Shown: positions 38,216-47,210 of the stretch, in pieces
How positions within the stretch are numbered: position 1 is the stretch's first letter
How the letters are laid out: every line of letters begins with the position of its first letter
Origin: JAIXWP01 sp041391745
GTDB taxonomy: Bacteria; Bacteroidota; Bacteroidia; Flavobacteriales_D; Sanyastnellaceae
Length of the DNA: 64,000 nucleotides
Direction: 5' to 3'
Assembly (NCBI GenBank): GCA_041391745.1
Contig: JAWKNK010000001.1
Coordinates: 124,001 to 188,000 of the forward strand
The notes under the pieces: model-generated
The model's input: the letters and a program-made list of their open reading frames with translations, nothing else
Told to the model about the DNA's origin: nothing
Database searches by the model: none
Position numbers and translations under genes: made by a program

Positions 38216-39505
38216 TTATCCTCTTTTTGCCAAAGGCACGTAATCTCTTTCTGTAGCACCAGTGTAAATCTGACGAGGACGTCCGATTGGATCACCTTGT
38301 TCTACCATTTCTTTCCACTGTGCAATCCAACCTGGTAGACGACCCAATGCAAACATTACTGTAAACATTTCAGTAGGAATACCGATAGCACGGTAGATGA
38401 TTCCACTGTAGAAGTCAACGTTTGGATAAAGCTTTCTTTCTACGAAGTACTCATCTTTCAATGCTACTTCTTCAAGTTGCTTAGCAATATCCAATACTGG
38501 ATCGTGAATACCTAGTTTGTTCAATACATCATCACAAGCCTTCTTGATAATGCGAGCACGTGGATCAAAGTTTTTGTAGACTCTGTGTCCGAAGCCCATC
38601 AAGCGGAAGCTATCATTTTTATCTTTTGCTTTAGCAACCCATTTGCTTACATCTCCACCGTCAGCTTTGATGCGCTCAAGCATTTCGATTACCGCTTGGT
38701 TAGCACCACCGTGAAGTGGCCCCCAAAGAGCAGCAATACCTGCTGAAATAGAAGAGTATAGGTTACTTTGTGAAGAACCAACCATTCTTACTGTAGAAGT
38801 AGAACAGTTTTGTTCGTGATCGGCATGAAGAATCAAAAGTTTGTTCAAAGCATCATCAACTACTGGATCAACTTCGTAATCGTAAGTTGGTAGAGCGAAC
38901 ATCATGTGTAAGAAGTTCTCAGTGTAAGAGTAACTGTTCTTAGGATACATGATCGGGTGACCGATGCTCACTTTGTGAGCTTGAGCAGCAAGAGTTGGCA
39001 TTTTAGCCATCAAGCGATGCATAGTCAATTCAATGTCTTTGAAAGGTCTGTTCGGATTCAAAGACTCTGGATAGAAAGTTGACATAGAAGCAATCATAGA
39101 AGACAAAACCCCCATTGGATGCGCTCCAGTTGGGTAAGCTTCATAAAAACGCTTCATGTCCTCATGAACCAACGTGTGGTTCCTGATGCTTTCTGTGAAA
39201 TAAGTCAATTCCTTTTCAGTAGGAAGTTCTCCATGAATAAGCAGGTATGATACCTCTAGGAAAGTTGCATACTCTGCAATTTGCTCAATTGGATAACCTC
39301 TGTACCAAAGCACGCCCTTCTCTCCATCTAGGAAAGTAATAGCACTTTTAGTAGCACCAGTATTTTTGTAACCACTGTCAAGAGTGACGTAACCGGTAAG
39401 GTCTCTCAATTTTGTGATGTCAATTGCTTTTTCGTCTGCTGAACCTTCAATTACTGGAAGTTCATATTCTTTACCGTCAAGAATTATTTTGGCTGTCTCG
39501 CTCAT
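38216..39505 (-). CDS. gltA: Citrate synthase
   Basis: 429 residues, the size of the hexameric Gram-negative form. Signatures: CoA/oxaloacetate site HADHEQNCSTSTVRMVG, GPLHGGANQAVIEML, and GFGHRVYKNFDPRA with the catalytic His; VDFYSGIIYRAIGIPTEMF has the catalytic Asp; KRG closes the chain. It condenses acetyl-CoA and oxaloacetate, the entry step of the TCA cycle. ATG 39505 is the natural start (MSETAKIILDGKEYELPVIE). A long spacer of 287 bases precedes the next divergent gene. Confidence 0.97.
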   Translation of the reverse strand: MSETAKIILDGKEYELPVIEGSADEKAIDITKLRDLTGYVTLDSGYKNTGATKSAITFLDGEKGVLWYRGYPIEQIAEYATFLEVSYLLIHGELPTEKELTYFTESIRNHTLVHEDMKRFYEAYPTGAHPMGVLSSMIASMSTFYPESLNPNRPFKDIELTMHRLMAKMPTLAAQAHKVSIGHPIMYPKNSYSYTENFLHMMFALPTYDYEVDPVVDDALNKLLILHADHEQNCSTSTVRMVGSSQSNLYSSISAGIAALWGPLHGGANQAVIEMLERIKADGGDVSKWVAKAKDKNDSFRLMGFGHRVYKNFDPRARIIKKACDDVLNKLGIHDPVLDIAKQLEEVALKDEYFVERKLYPNVDFYSGIIYRAIGIPTEMFTVMFALGRLPGWIAQWKEMVEQGDPIGRPRQIYTGATERDYVPLAKRG

Positions 39506-39792
39506 GGATCGATTGAAAAGTTTTAATCTCTAGAAAAAAATCGGCGCAATGTACTAACGTACGAATGATGTACCAATGATTTTCACCACAATTTTAATTT
39601 ATTCGCAATTAAAACGAGAATTCAATACAAAAGTTCACATTATTAAAGGTTTTGTTTGGGGGAAAAGTCCAACTAAATGTATTGCAGTCCAAGAATCGAC
39701 CAAAAATTGGGTAAGCATTGAATGGCCTTTGTTATTAAATCGTTACATTCGTGCCCCTAAGGATTATTTTAAACATTAACCAAATCTTTCAA

Positions 39793-42618
39793 ATGAAGAA
39801 AATCTACCTAATGGCATTCTCCGCTTTAATGGCGGTTTCTGCGAATGCACAAACCTTTTCAGTAGGTACGGTTGCAGGTCCAGATAGAAATAGCGGTAAC
39901 TGCGGTGGCGTTACCGATGTTGACAATGACGGTCGTGCAGACATCCTAATTCTCGATCAAAGCAAGCAGCTCTATGTCGCTTATCAGCAAGCTGATGGCT
40001 CTTTTGAAACTCACTATTATGGTCAGGTTTCAAACAGTAGTCAGTGGGGTATGGCTGTTGGTGACGTTGACAACGATGGTTGGGCAGATGTAATGACTGG
40101 GGGTAGCTATGATGATGTTAAAATCGTAAACATCAATGGCTACGATTCATACACAATGGATACTTATGCTTGGGCTGATATCTTCATGCAAGCATGCAAC
40201 TTTGCGGATATCGATAACGATGGATTCCTTGATGGCTTCGCATGTCACGATGATGGACACAATGCTATTCTTCACAACAACACAACTGGTGGATTTGTGA
40301 ACGGTGTAGGTATGATCGACATGGTATTCTATCCAGAAGTTCCAGGTGGAAACGATAACAGCGGTAACTATGGTACTGTATGGTGTGATTTCGACCGTGA
40401 TGGAGATATTGACTTGTTGATTGCAAAGTGCCGTCAATTCATCAATGATCCATACGACCCACGTCGTACCAATATTCTTTTGGTAAATGATGGAAACAAC
40501 AATTATTCTGATGAAGCTCCAGAAAGAGGACTAGTAAACCTTCAGCAATCTTGGACTGCAGACTTTGCAGACATTGATAATGATGGAGACTTTGACTGTT
40601 TCTTGACTACACACAGTGGTACTTTGGAAATCTATGAAAACGATGGCTTTGGCTATTTCACAGAAATTACAGCTGGTTCTGGTCTTGAAGTGAGCGGTTT
40701 CTTCCTTCAAGGAAAATTAGCTGACTTTGATAATGATGGTTATGTTGATGTGTTGCACGCCGGTGGAGCTCATGGCTACTACCACAACAACGGTAATAAA
40801 ACTTGGACATTGGTTCAAAACACATTTGATAACAACGATACCATGCACAGCTTTGGTATTGGTGACTTGAACCACGATGGTTTCCTTGATTTGTATGCTA
40901 CTTATGGAAACAGTTATGTAACTCCAGATAATGCACACCCCAACAAGCTTTTCATCAATGATGGAAACAACAACAATTGGGTTGTTTTCGATCTTGAAGG
41001 TACAATCAGCAACAAACAAGCGGTTGGAGCGGTTGTAGAAATTCATGGTTCTTTCGGAACTCAAATCAGAGACGTTAGAGCAGGAGAGTCATACGGTATC
41101 ACCAATACCAACCAATTACACTTCGGTCTTGGAGCAGCTGAATCAGTAGATTATGCAATTATTCACTGGCCAGCTGGAGGAACTTATGTTATTGAAAACC
41201 CAGCGATCAACACATTCCACGACGTGGTAGAAGGTGTTTGTCCTGATTATTCTGTTTCCATTTCTGTAGTAGGATCATCTACTGGATGTCCAATAACGCT
41301 TCAGGCAAACGAAACTTTCTCAAACTATATTTGGAGTAACGCTGCAAACTCAAACATGACAGAAGCTTATTCAGATGGTGTTTACAGTGTTGTAGTTTAT
41401 GATGAAAATGGTTGTGGATCTATTTCAAACAGTATTGAAGTAGATGTTACTGAAGATCCAGCGCCAACTGTAGCCATCAACGGTGAAACTTCATTCTGTG
41501 CGGGTGGTAGCGTAACGCTAACAAGCTCAGAAGGACTTTCATACTTGTGGAGTAATGGTGAAGATACTCAAGCAATCGAAGTAACTGAAAGTGGTACTTA
41601 CTATGTAGATGTAACTGCAGGTTGTGGTACTCAAAGAACCATCTATATCGATGTAGATGTATTGGAAACTACATTACCAGTAGCTGCAGACCAATCTGTT
41701 CAACTTGGCACTTCTGCTACTTTGGAAGCTACAGGTCAAAACATTACTTGGTATGATGGTTCTAGCAATGTATTGGGAACTGGTAACTCATACACTACTG
41801 ATCCTTTGAACTCAAATACTACCTTCTATGTGACTAACACAGTTACTTACGGTGGTGATGTGAATGGAGGTAAAGCGGACTTTGTTTCTAATGAAGGTAA
41901 CTTCCTTACTAACTCAAACTTCTACTTGAAGTTTGATGCATTTGAAGAGTTCACTCTTGTTAGCGTTGACGTAAATGCCAACTCTGCTGGTTCTCGTACA
42001 ATTGAATTGGTTGATGCTGCTGCAAACGTATTGCAATCAGCTACTGTAGATGTTCCACAAGGCGAGAGTACAGTTACACTGAACTTCACTGTGCCTGCGG
42101 GTTCAAACATGGGCCTTCGCTCTCAAAGCGGAACTAACCCGAACATGTGGAGAGATAAAGATTTGACAACAGGCGCACCATTTGGTTTCCCTTATGCTCT
42201 TGGAACTTCAGGAGCGATCACTGGAACAAATGTTAGCGGTGCTGATTTCGATAACTACTATTATTTCTATTACAACTGGATGATTTCTACACCAGAGGTT
42301 TCTTGTGAAAGCGCTCAAGTTCCTGTGGTAGTTTCAGTAATCACTGCAGTAGAGGAAGTAGAAGGTATTGAAAACCTTAATGTGTATCCAAACCCAACAA
42401 GCAGCATTTTGAATGTTCAGTTCAGCAATACTGCTTCTGGTAAAGTAGATGTTCGTCTTGTAGATGCTACAGGTCGTGTGATCATCGCTTCAAACATCAA
42501 CAATGGTGTTGGCAAGCAAAATGTTCAAATGAACCTTGAAGGTGTTGCAGCAGGCGTGTATCAACTAGAGATTAATGTTAACGGAAACACTTCAGTTTCT
42601 AAAGTGATTGTAGAGTAA
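39793..42618 (+). CDS. FG-GAP/ASPIC-UnbV protein with type A T9SS tail
   Basis: 941 residues from ATG 39793 (signal KKIYLMAFSALMAVSANAQ); an upstream ATG at 39751 is only a short extension. About six FG-GAP/VCBS repeats with Ca-binding loops (DVDNDGRAD, DVDNDGWAD, DIDNDGFLD, DFDRDGDID, DIDNDGDFD, DFDNDGYVD, DLNHDGFLD) make a propeller. Then an ASPIC/UnbV domain (GAVVEIHGSFGTQIRDVRAG, LHFGLGAAESVDYAIIHWPA), three Ig-like modules (about 500-630) and a type A sorting tail (NLNVYPNPTSSILNVQFSNT ... SKVIVE). Exported to the surface by T9SS. It is an intact partner of the broken gene at 7984-10519. Confidence 0.9.
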   Translation: MKKIYLMAFSALMAVSANAQTFSVGTVAGPDRNSGNCGGVTDVDNDGRADILILDQSKQLYVAYQQADGSFETHYYGQVSNSSQWGMAVGDVDNDGWADVMTGGSYDDVKIVNINGYDSYTMDTYAWADIFMQACNFADIDNDGFLDGFACHDDGHNAILHNNTTGGFVNGVGMIDMVFYPEVPGGNDNSGNYGTVWCDFDRDGDIDLLIAKCRQFINDPYDPRRTNILLVNDGNNNYSDEAPERGLVNLQQSWTADFADIDNDGDFDCFLTTHSGTLEIYENDGFGYFTEITAGSGLEVSGFFLQGKLADFDNDGYVDVLHAGGAHGYYHNNGNKTWTLVQNTFDNNDTMHSFGIGDLNHDGFLDLYATYGNSYVTPDNAHPNKLFINDGNNNNWVVFDLEGTISNKQAVGAVVEIHGSFGTQIRDVRAGESYGITNTNQLHFGLGAAESVDYAIIHWPAGGTYVIENPAINTFHDVVEGVCPDYSVSISVVGSSTGCPITLQANETFSNYIWSNAANSNMTEAYSDGVYSVVVYDENGCGSISNSIEVDVTEDPAPTVAINGETSFCAGGSVTLTSSEGLSYLWSNGEDTQAIEVTESGTYYVDVTAGCGTQRTIYIDVDVLETTLPVAADQSVQLGTSATLEATGQNITWYDGSSNVLGTGNSYTTDPLNSNTTFYVTNTVTYGGDVNGGKADFVSNEGNFLTNSNFYLKFDAFEEFTLVSVDVNANSAGSRTIELVDAAANVLQSATVDVPQGESTVTLNFTVPAGSNMGLRSQSGTNPNMWRDKDLTTGAPFGFPYALGTSGAITGTNVSGADFDNYYYFYYNWMISTPEVSCESAQVPVVVSVITAVEEVEGIENLNVYPNPTSSILNVQFSNTASGKVDVRLVDATGRVIIASNINNGVGKQNVQMNLEGVAAGVYQLEINVNGNTSVSKVIVE

Positions 42619-42640
42619 ACGATAATAATCGACCGATAAT

Positions 42641-42676
42641 AAAAAAGCAGGAAGTTTTACTTCCTGCTTTTTTTTA
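42641..42676. terminator. Terminator after the FG-GAP protein
   Basis: Stem AAAAAAGCAGGAAG / CTTCCTGCTTTTTT, loop TTTTA, with a T-run of eight. Symmetric enough to serve the minus-strand porT gene too. Confidence 0.8.
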
Positions 42677-42706
42677 TGTGTTAACTTTTATTGCTTTTGA
42701 GTTTTA

Positions 42707-43438
42707 TTATCCTTCAAAAGTGAAAGAAACGATAAAGGTCCGACTTCTTAATTTATCAATAGAATTGGAAAATGGTGTGTCTTCATGAATAAGTAAATCC
42801 GGTAATCCTATTGCTGTTTTGAATTCTATAGCAAACTTGAAATAGGGGAGAAAGAAGTCAAATCCACCCCCCACATCAATTGAATAATCTCTGTCTTGAA
42901 GTTTGATAATCACTTGTTCGGCTACGGCATTGTTAACGTCTTTTTGAGATTGCATATCGAGAGAATACTTGGCTCCCACAAGCGCGTATGCAGCAAAATT
43001 ACCTGTACGGTTGGTTCTCATCTTTAGAAGAATAGGAAAGTCCAACCAAACCGATTCAGTTCTTTTTAAGAATGTCTCATTTTTACCTTCAAATGTTCTG
43101 AATGTATAATTCAAACCTCGATCCTGAAAAGAAAGACCTGGAATAAATCGGAGGTTAATATTTTTAGTAGGATTGAATGATGCCAGTAGTGCTAAATTAA
43201 AACCGGCTTGTGGCACATTTTCAATAGTTAGAAGAGAATCTCCCGTTGCAGCGGGATCGAATGATCTATTGATGTAAAATGAACTTGTGTTCCATGATAA
43301 GAGGAAACCAAAATGGTAGTATCTCATATCGAATCGTTCGAGATTCGTGGTACTACCCACTCGTTGGGCTTTTGCCTCATTGGATGAGGCTAAAACCAAC
43401 ATGGTGATAATCAATACGAAAAGGCGCGTTTTCTTCAT
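42707..43438 (-). CDS. porT: PorT-family type IX secretion / gliding protein
   Basis: 243 residues: signal peptide to about KAQ (KKTRLFVLIITMLVLASSNE), then an outer-membrane beta-barrel with the PorT features: FDMRYYHFGFLLSWNTSSFY near the start, INLRFIPGLSFQDRGLNYTF, WLDFPILLKMR and, near the end, YSIDVGGGFDFFLPYFKFAI. PorT is a T9SS component at the outer membrane (SprT in Flavobacterium). The family match is by pattern. Downstream of a DUF4199 gene and rho on the minus strand; these are likely separate units. The presence of several T9SS cargos in the same window fits. Confidence 0.8.
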   Translation of the reverse strand: MKKTRLFVLIITMLVLASSNEAKAQRVGSTTNLERFDMRYYHFGFLLSWNTSSFYINRSFDPAATGDSLLTIENVPQAGFNLALLASFNPTKNINLRFIPGLSFQDRGLNYTFRTFEGKNETFLKRTESVWLDFPILLKMRTNRTGNFAAYALVGAKYSLDMQSQKDVNNAVAEQVIIKLQDRDYSIDVGGGFDFFLPYFKFAIEFKTAIGLPDLLIHEDTPFSNSIDKLRSRTFIVSFTFEG

Positions 43439-43482
43439 TTACGAGGCAAAATGTAAACACACAAATTCAAAGATTATTGTAT

Positions 43483-44051
43483 CTACTGCATTCTTAGTAA
43501 CAACCTGAACAGGAATACTGCTAAATGGAATAGAGGAGGCCAACAAAGACAAGAACAATAAATGAGGCTGAACTCACTATTCTTGGGTTAGTAAACAAAT
43601 CGGTACGACTGTTTGCCACTTCAATGATTTGTTCCCGCGAAAGATGAGCAAGCTGGTCGTTTTCAGCCTTGATTTTATTCAATTCTTCATCAGTGTCTAA
43701 TGCTTCAATTGTCAGTGTATAATCCTGCTTCTTCTTTACCTCTAACTCATCACTGATAAAATTGTAGTAAGCGAAAATGCACATACCAACCATCACTGCA
43801 TACTTTATTGTAGCACTGGCAGCTACTTTAAAATCTGCCATAAAACCAGATTGTTGACCTCTTCTTTTAGCTCTGTAAATTCCTCTAAGTTCAATAAATA
43901 TCAAGATGATAATAAAGGACAAGTTGGTAATAACTCCCAGGGAGCGGCCCGCATCGGGGTTGTCTTTGAATAACACAGTTGCCCCTAAAACGCGAATACC
44001 CAGCCATACAAGGCCGAGTATCCACGGTAAAAATGATTTAATTCTATTCAT
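43483..44051 (-). CDS. DUF4199 membrane protein (single-base frameshift near its end)
   Basis: The open frame runs 44051-43521 and stops after LLYSI, but adding one T to the TTT there restores YSILAVFLFRLLLRMQ and a stop at 43483, which completes the last membrane helix. About 189 residues with four helices: ILGLVWLGIRVLGATVLF, GVITNLSFIIILIFIELRGI, TIKYAVMVGMCIFAYYNF and the last one. DUF4199 proteins have no known function. It starts 1 base after the rho stop, so is in the rho transcript or reads through from it. Confidence 0.75.
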
Positions 44052-44052
44052 T

Positions 44053-45772
44053 TTATGAGTTCATGGAAGCGAGAACCTCGTTATCCTTGGTTTTTATTAA
44101 TTTATCTTCATTAGCACCCATTGCTTCAACAGGATTCATATCTGCTAGGTGTCTTCTCAAAATCCACATTCTTTGAAGAACATCTCTATCGTGAAGCAAG
44201 TCTTCTTTACGAGTACCTGAAGAAAGGATATCAATAGCAGGGAATATTCTTCTGTTGCTGATGCGGCGATCCAACTGAAGTTCCATATTACCTGTTCCTT
44301 TAAATTCTTCGAAGATTACTTCGTCCATTTTCGAACCTGTATCAACCAAAGCGGTTGCTATAATTGAGAGTGAACCTCCATTTTCATAATTTTCTTGCAG
44401 CACCGAAGAAACGTTTTGGTTTTTCTAAAGCATTAGCTTCCATATCACCAGAAAGAACTTTACCACTTGAAGGAGCTACAGTATTGTATGCACGTGCCAA
44501 ACGTGTAATTGAGTCAAGTAGGATACACACGTCGTGGCCACATTCTACAAGGCGCTTCGCTTTTTCAAGAACGATGTCGAGACTTGAACGTGACGTTCAG
44601 CAGGCTCATCAAAAGTTGAAGCAACTACTTCACCTTTAACGCTGCGCTTCATGTCCGTTACTTCTTCAGGACGTTCGTCGATGTTGAAGTACGATGAGGT
44701 AGGTTTCAGACGATTTTTCGCAATGGCGTTTGCTACGTCTTTCAACAAAGTGGTCTTACCCGTTTTTGGTTGAGAAACGATCATACCTCTTTGACCTTTA
44801 CCGATAGGAGAGAAGAGGTCCATAATTCTCATCGACACATTGTTATTATTGTCGGCAAGGTGGAATCTTTCGTATGGAAAAAGGGAGTAAGGTATTTGAA
44901 TGGAACGCGGTCACGCACCCATCCTGGATCGCGGCCATTGATCGAGTCCACGCGAATCAATGGGAAGTACTTTTCACCTTCACGAGGAGGGCGAATTGCT
45001 CAAGTACAGTGTCTCCAGTCAACAATCCATACATTTTGATTTGCTGCTGAGAAACATAAATATCGTCTGGGAATTCAAATAGCGAAGTCACTAGATCTCA
45101 AGAATCCGAAGTCCATCTGGCATGATTTCTAGAACACCTTCAGCGATTACAACACCGTCGAAGTTGTAACCATGCTCATCTGGTTGACCTCTCTTGCTTC
45201 TATCCGGACGGGCAATATTTTGATTATTGCCGTTATTATTATTGTTGTTATTGTTTTGATTGTCGCGTCTTTCGTGTCGATTGTTGTTATCTCTGCGATC
45301 GTTGCGGTCGTTGCGATTATTATTGTTTTGATCGCGATTTTGATTGTGTTGCTTAAACTCTTTTCGCCACCTTCATTTTGTTGTTGTGGACGTGGAGCAG
45401 CTTCTATTTTGAGGCTGCAATCAAGTGGTACTCGTGTTTCAGCTTGCTCTGTCGTTGCCATCAGCTTGAGCAGATCAACCATCTTCTTCCACCAAACAGA
45501 TCAGCCTTAGGTTTTGGCTCATCCGATTTGATTATTCTTTCACGCTTTTTCCTACTGTTATTGTCTTCAGCTGGAGCTGCTTTTTCGGTAGATACAGGAG
45601 CGGGAGGAGTTGGCTCATTAGATGCAGGTGCACTTTGAAGTGACTGAACATCCATGATTTTGTAGATAAGATCTTGTTTTTTTAGCTTGTCTGCACCAGA
45701 AATTTTTAATTCTTCAGCAACTGATTTTAGTTCAGCCACCTTCATTCCGGTCAGGGTAATAATGTCATACAT
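44053..45772 (-). CDS. rho: Transcription termination factor Rho (frameshifted at several places)
   Basis: One gene of about 575 codons. N-terminal Rho domain MYDIITLTGMKVAELKSVAE from ATG 45772; Ala/Pro spacer; an Asn/Arg/Asp-rich disordered insert of about 60 residues (45180-45360); an RNA-binding part (DEHGYNFDGVVIAEGVLEIM, ...DDIYVSQQQIKMYGL); then the ATPase with PFKYLTPLFPYERF, SQPKTGKTTLLKDV (Walker A), RPEEVTDMKRSV and VLEKAKRLVECGHDVCILLD. Single-base changes near 44400, 44575, 44880, 45000, 45075, 45115, 45365 and 45490 break the frame, mostly in homopolymers (C-runs and A-runs shortened), while codons stay conserved across each. This is best read as sequencing error. Divergent from the DUF4293 gene, as usual in Bacteroidota. 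Confidence 0.9.
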
Positions 45773-45864
45773 GTGCAGGGAATCCTTTCGGATCGTTTTT
45801 ACTGTATAAAAATGGAAATATTAGGAATGCCGCGAATGGGCGCTGCAATTGTACGGCAAAAAAT

Positions 45865-45948
45865 GAATTATCCAATTAAAATTGAAAAATAATTCTCTTA
45901 TTTGCACTTGATAAAAATAAGAAGTTTCCTACTAAAAGTCTAGGAACT
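45865..45948. repeat. Nested palindromes between rho and the DUF4293 gene
   Basis: Two inverted repeats in a 190-base divergent gap: GAATTAT...ATAATTC around CAATT-AA-AATTG (45865-45895) and AGTTTCCTA...TAGGAACT (45923-45948, one bulge). The second would fold in the DUF4293 leader. Function unknown. Confidence 0.3.
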
Positions 45949-45962
45949 AAGCATAAACCATT

Positions 45963-46427
45963 ATGATTCAAAGAGTTCAAACGCTATTTATGTTATTGGC
46001 CATTGGAGGCATCACGGCCATGTATCTAACTCCGATTGGAGCTTTTACTGCTGATAACCACCACTATGTGTTATCTATATATGGCATTAAAGACGAAGCA
46101 GGAGTGCCATTTCCTGAAGTTGTTTCTAGCAATTTTGTGTACATTCCTCTTGCAGTGGCTTTGATTCTGACAATTTATGCGATTTTCCAATTCGGACGCA
46201 GAAAAACACAAATGCAAGTGAATAAAATTAGCATCGTGTTGATGCTGGTTTCTGCCTTTTTAATGGCACTTTTCCTAAAGAATGCAGGAGACATGATGCC
46301 AGAGAGACACATTGGTTTTGGAGTAGCTTTCTTCATGCCTTATTTGTGCATATTACTTCTTGTTTTCGCAAATCGCGCCATCAAAAAAGACGACGATTTA
46401 GTTCGCTCTGTTGATAGAATCAGGTAA
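45963..46427 (+). CDS. DUF4293 family membrane protein
   Basis: 154 residues with four helices (QTLFMLLAIGGITAMYLTPI, FVYIPLAVALILTIYAIFQF, KISIVLMLVSAFLMALFL, IGFGVAFFMPYLCILLLVF) and the DUF4293 start MIQRVQTLFMLLA. The polar, basic ends fit the family. Function unknown. Lying divergent from rho is a recurrent arrangement in this phylum. The gene is followed 3 bases later by an exported protein on the same strand. Confidence 0.88.
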   Translation: MIQRVQTLFMLLAIGGITAMYLTPIGAFTADNHHYVLSIYGIKDEAGVPFPEVVSSNFVYIPLAVALILTIYAIFQFGRRKTQMQVNKISIVLMLVSAFLMALFLKNAGDMMPERHIGFGVAFFMPYLCILLLVFANRAIKKDDDLVRSVDRIR

Positions 46428-46430
46428 TAC

Positions 46431-47210
46431 TTGAGAGTTTTTCAACTACATATATTCATATTATTTCTAACGGTAAGTTCTCCGTTGTCTATCATTGCTC
46501 AATCTGAAGGAGTTTTGAAGAAGGACACGTTGCTGGAACTTGAGACGCAAGTGAGTGGTCAATTTCTAAGTCTTAGACCTTTTCATCTTGGATTACTCGA
46601 AGAAACAGGTTTCGCCTATCAATATCCTATTGATAGCTTATCGCTACTCTTCTCAGAATTGAAGTCAAATGCGGATAGTTCAATCGTCTTGGTTCATCAA
46701 ACAAATGAGAAGAATCTCGACTTACACATTTTGATTTTAAATGAATTACTTCTGAGTTCAAATTCAAAAAATACTGCATACAAAAGGCTTTGCACGCAAA
46801 ATCGTATCCTTCGAAGAAATGCCGATGAGATGATTGAGTATGTGGGGAAATTGCTCTATCAATGGCAAGATTCATTGATGACGCAAGGACGTGTATTAGG
46901 AAGAATGAAGTCAGAGTTGAATCAAACCATCGATATCAAGACACAAAAGGAAGCATACAAAACTTCATACCATTTCATTAGTGAAGCAGAAGCTATCCAC
47001 AAGAAATGTCAAACCTATTTGGTTCAGGTTGAAAATTCTCAAACCCGATTTGAGGCATCTAACGGTGAGGCTGTCTACTACTGGGGTGTAGGTATTCAAC
47101 CCAAACCAGAACAAGCATCGCTGGATCAAGTATTAGGGTTGTTTTTACTCGATATGCAGGAGTTCCGAAAACTTGAAAATGACTTTATCGCTTCAATTAA
47201 GCGCAATTAG
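46431..47210 (+). CDS. Exported protein of unknown function
   Basis: 259 residues starting at TTG 46431, 3 bases after the DUF4293 stop; the TTG is the only start that gives a signal peptide (RVFQLHIFILFLTVSSPLSI before AQSEG). The mature part is helical (DLHILILNELLLSSNSKNTA, YKRLCTQNRILRRNADEMIE, QTRFEASNGEAVYYWGVG) and no family is recognised. Probably co-transcribed with DUF4293. Its stop overlaps the stop of the convergent phoH gene. Confidence 0.6.
   Translation: MRVFQLHIFILFLTVSSPLSIIAQSEGVLKKDTLLELETQVSGQFLSLRPFHLGLLEETGFAYQYPIDSLSLLFSELKSNADSSIVLVHQTNEKNLDLHILILNELLLSSNSKNTAYKRLCTQNRILRRNADEMIEYVGKLLYQWQDSLMTQGRVLGRMKSELNQTIDIKTQKEAYKTSYHFISEAEAIHKKCQTYLVQVENSQTRFEASNGEAVYYWGVGIQPKPEQASLDQVLGLFLLDMQEFRKLENDFIASIKRN

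Noticed and set aside
39545..39580. Repeated GTAC motifs upstream of citrate synthase as an operator
   Set aside because: The spacing is irregular and no perfect inverted repeat or promoter match accompanies them.
45147..45510. Ile-rich open frames over the rho disordered insert on either strand
   Set aside because: They result from reading AAC/AAT/CGC-rich codons in other frames.
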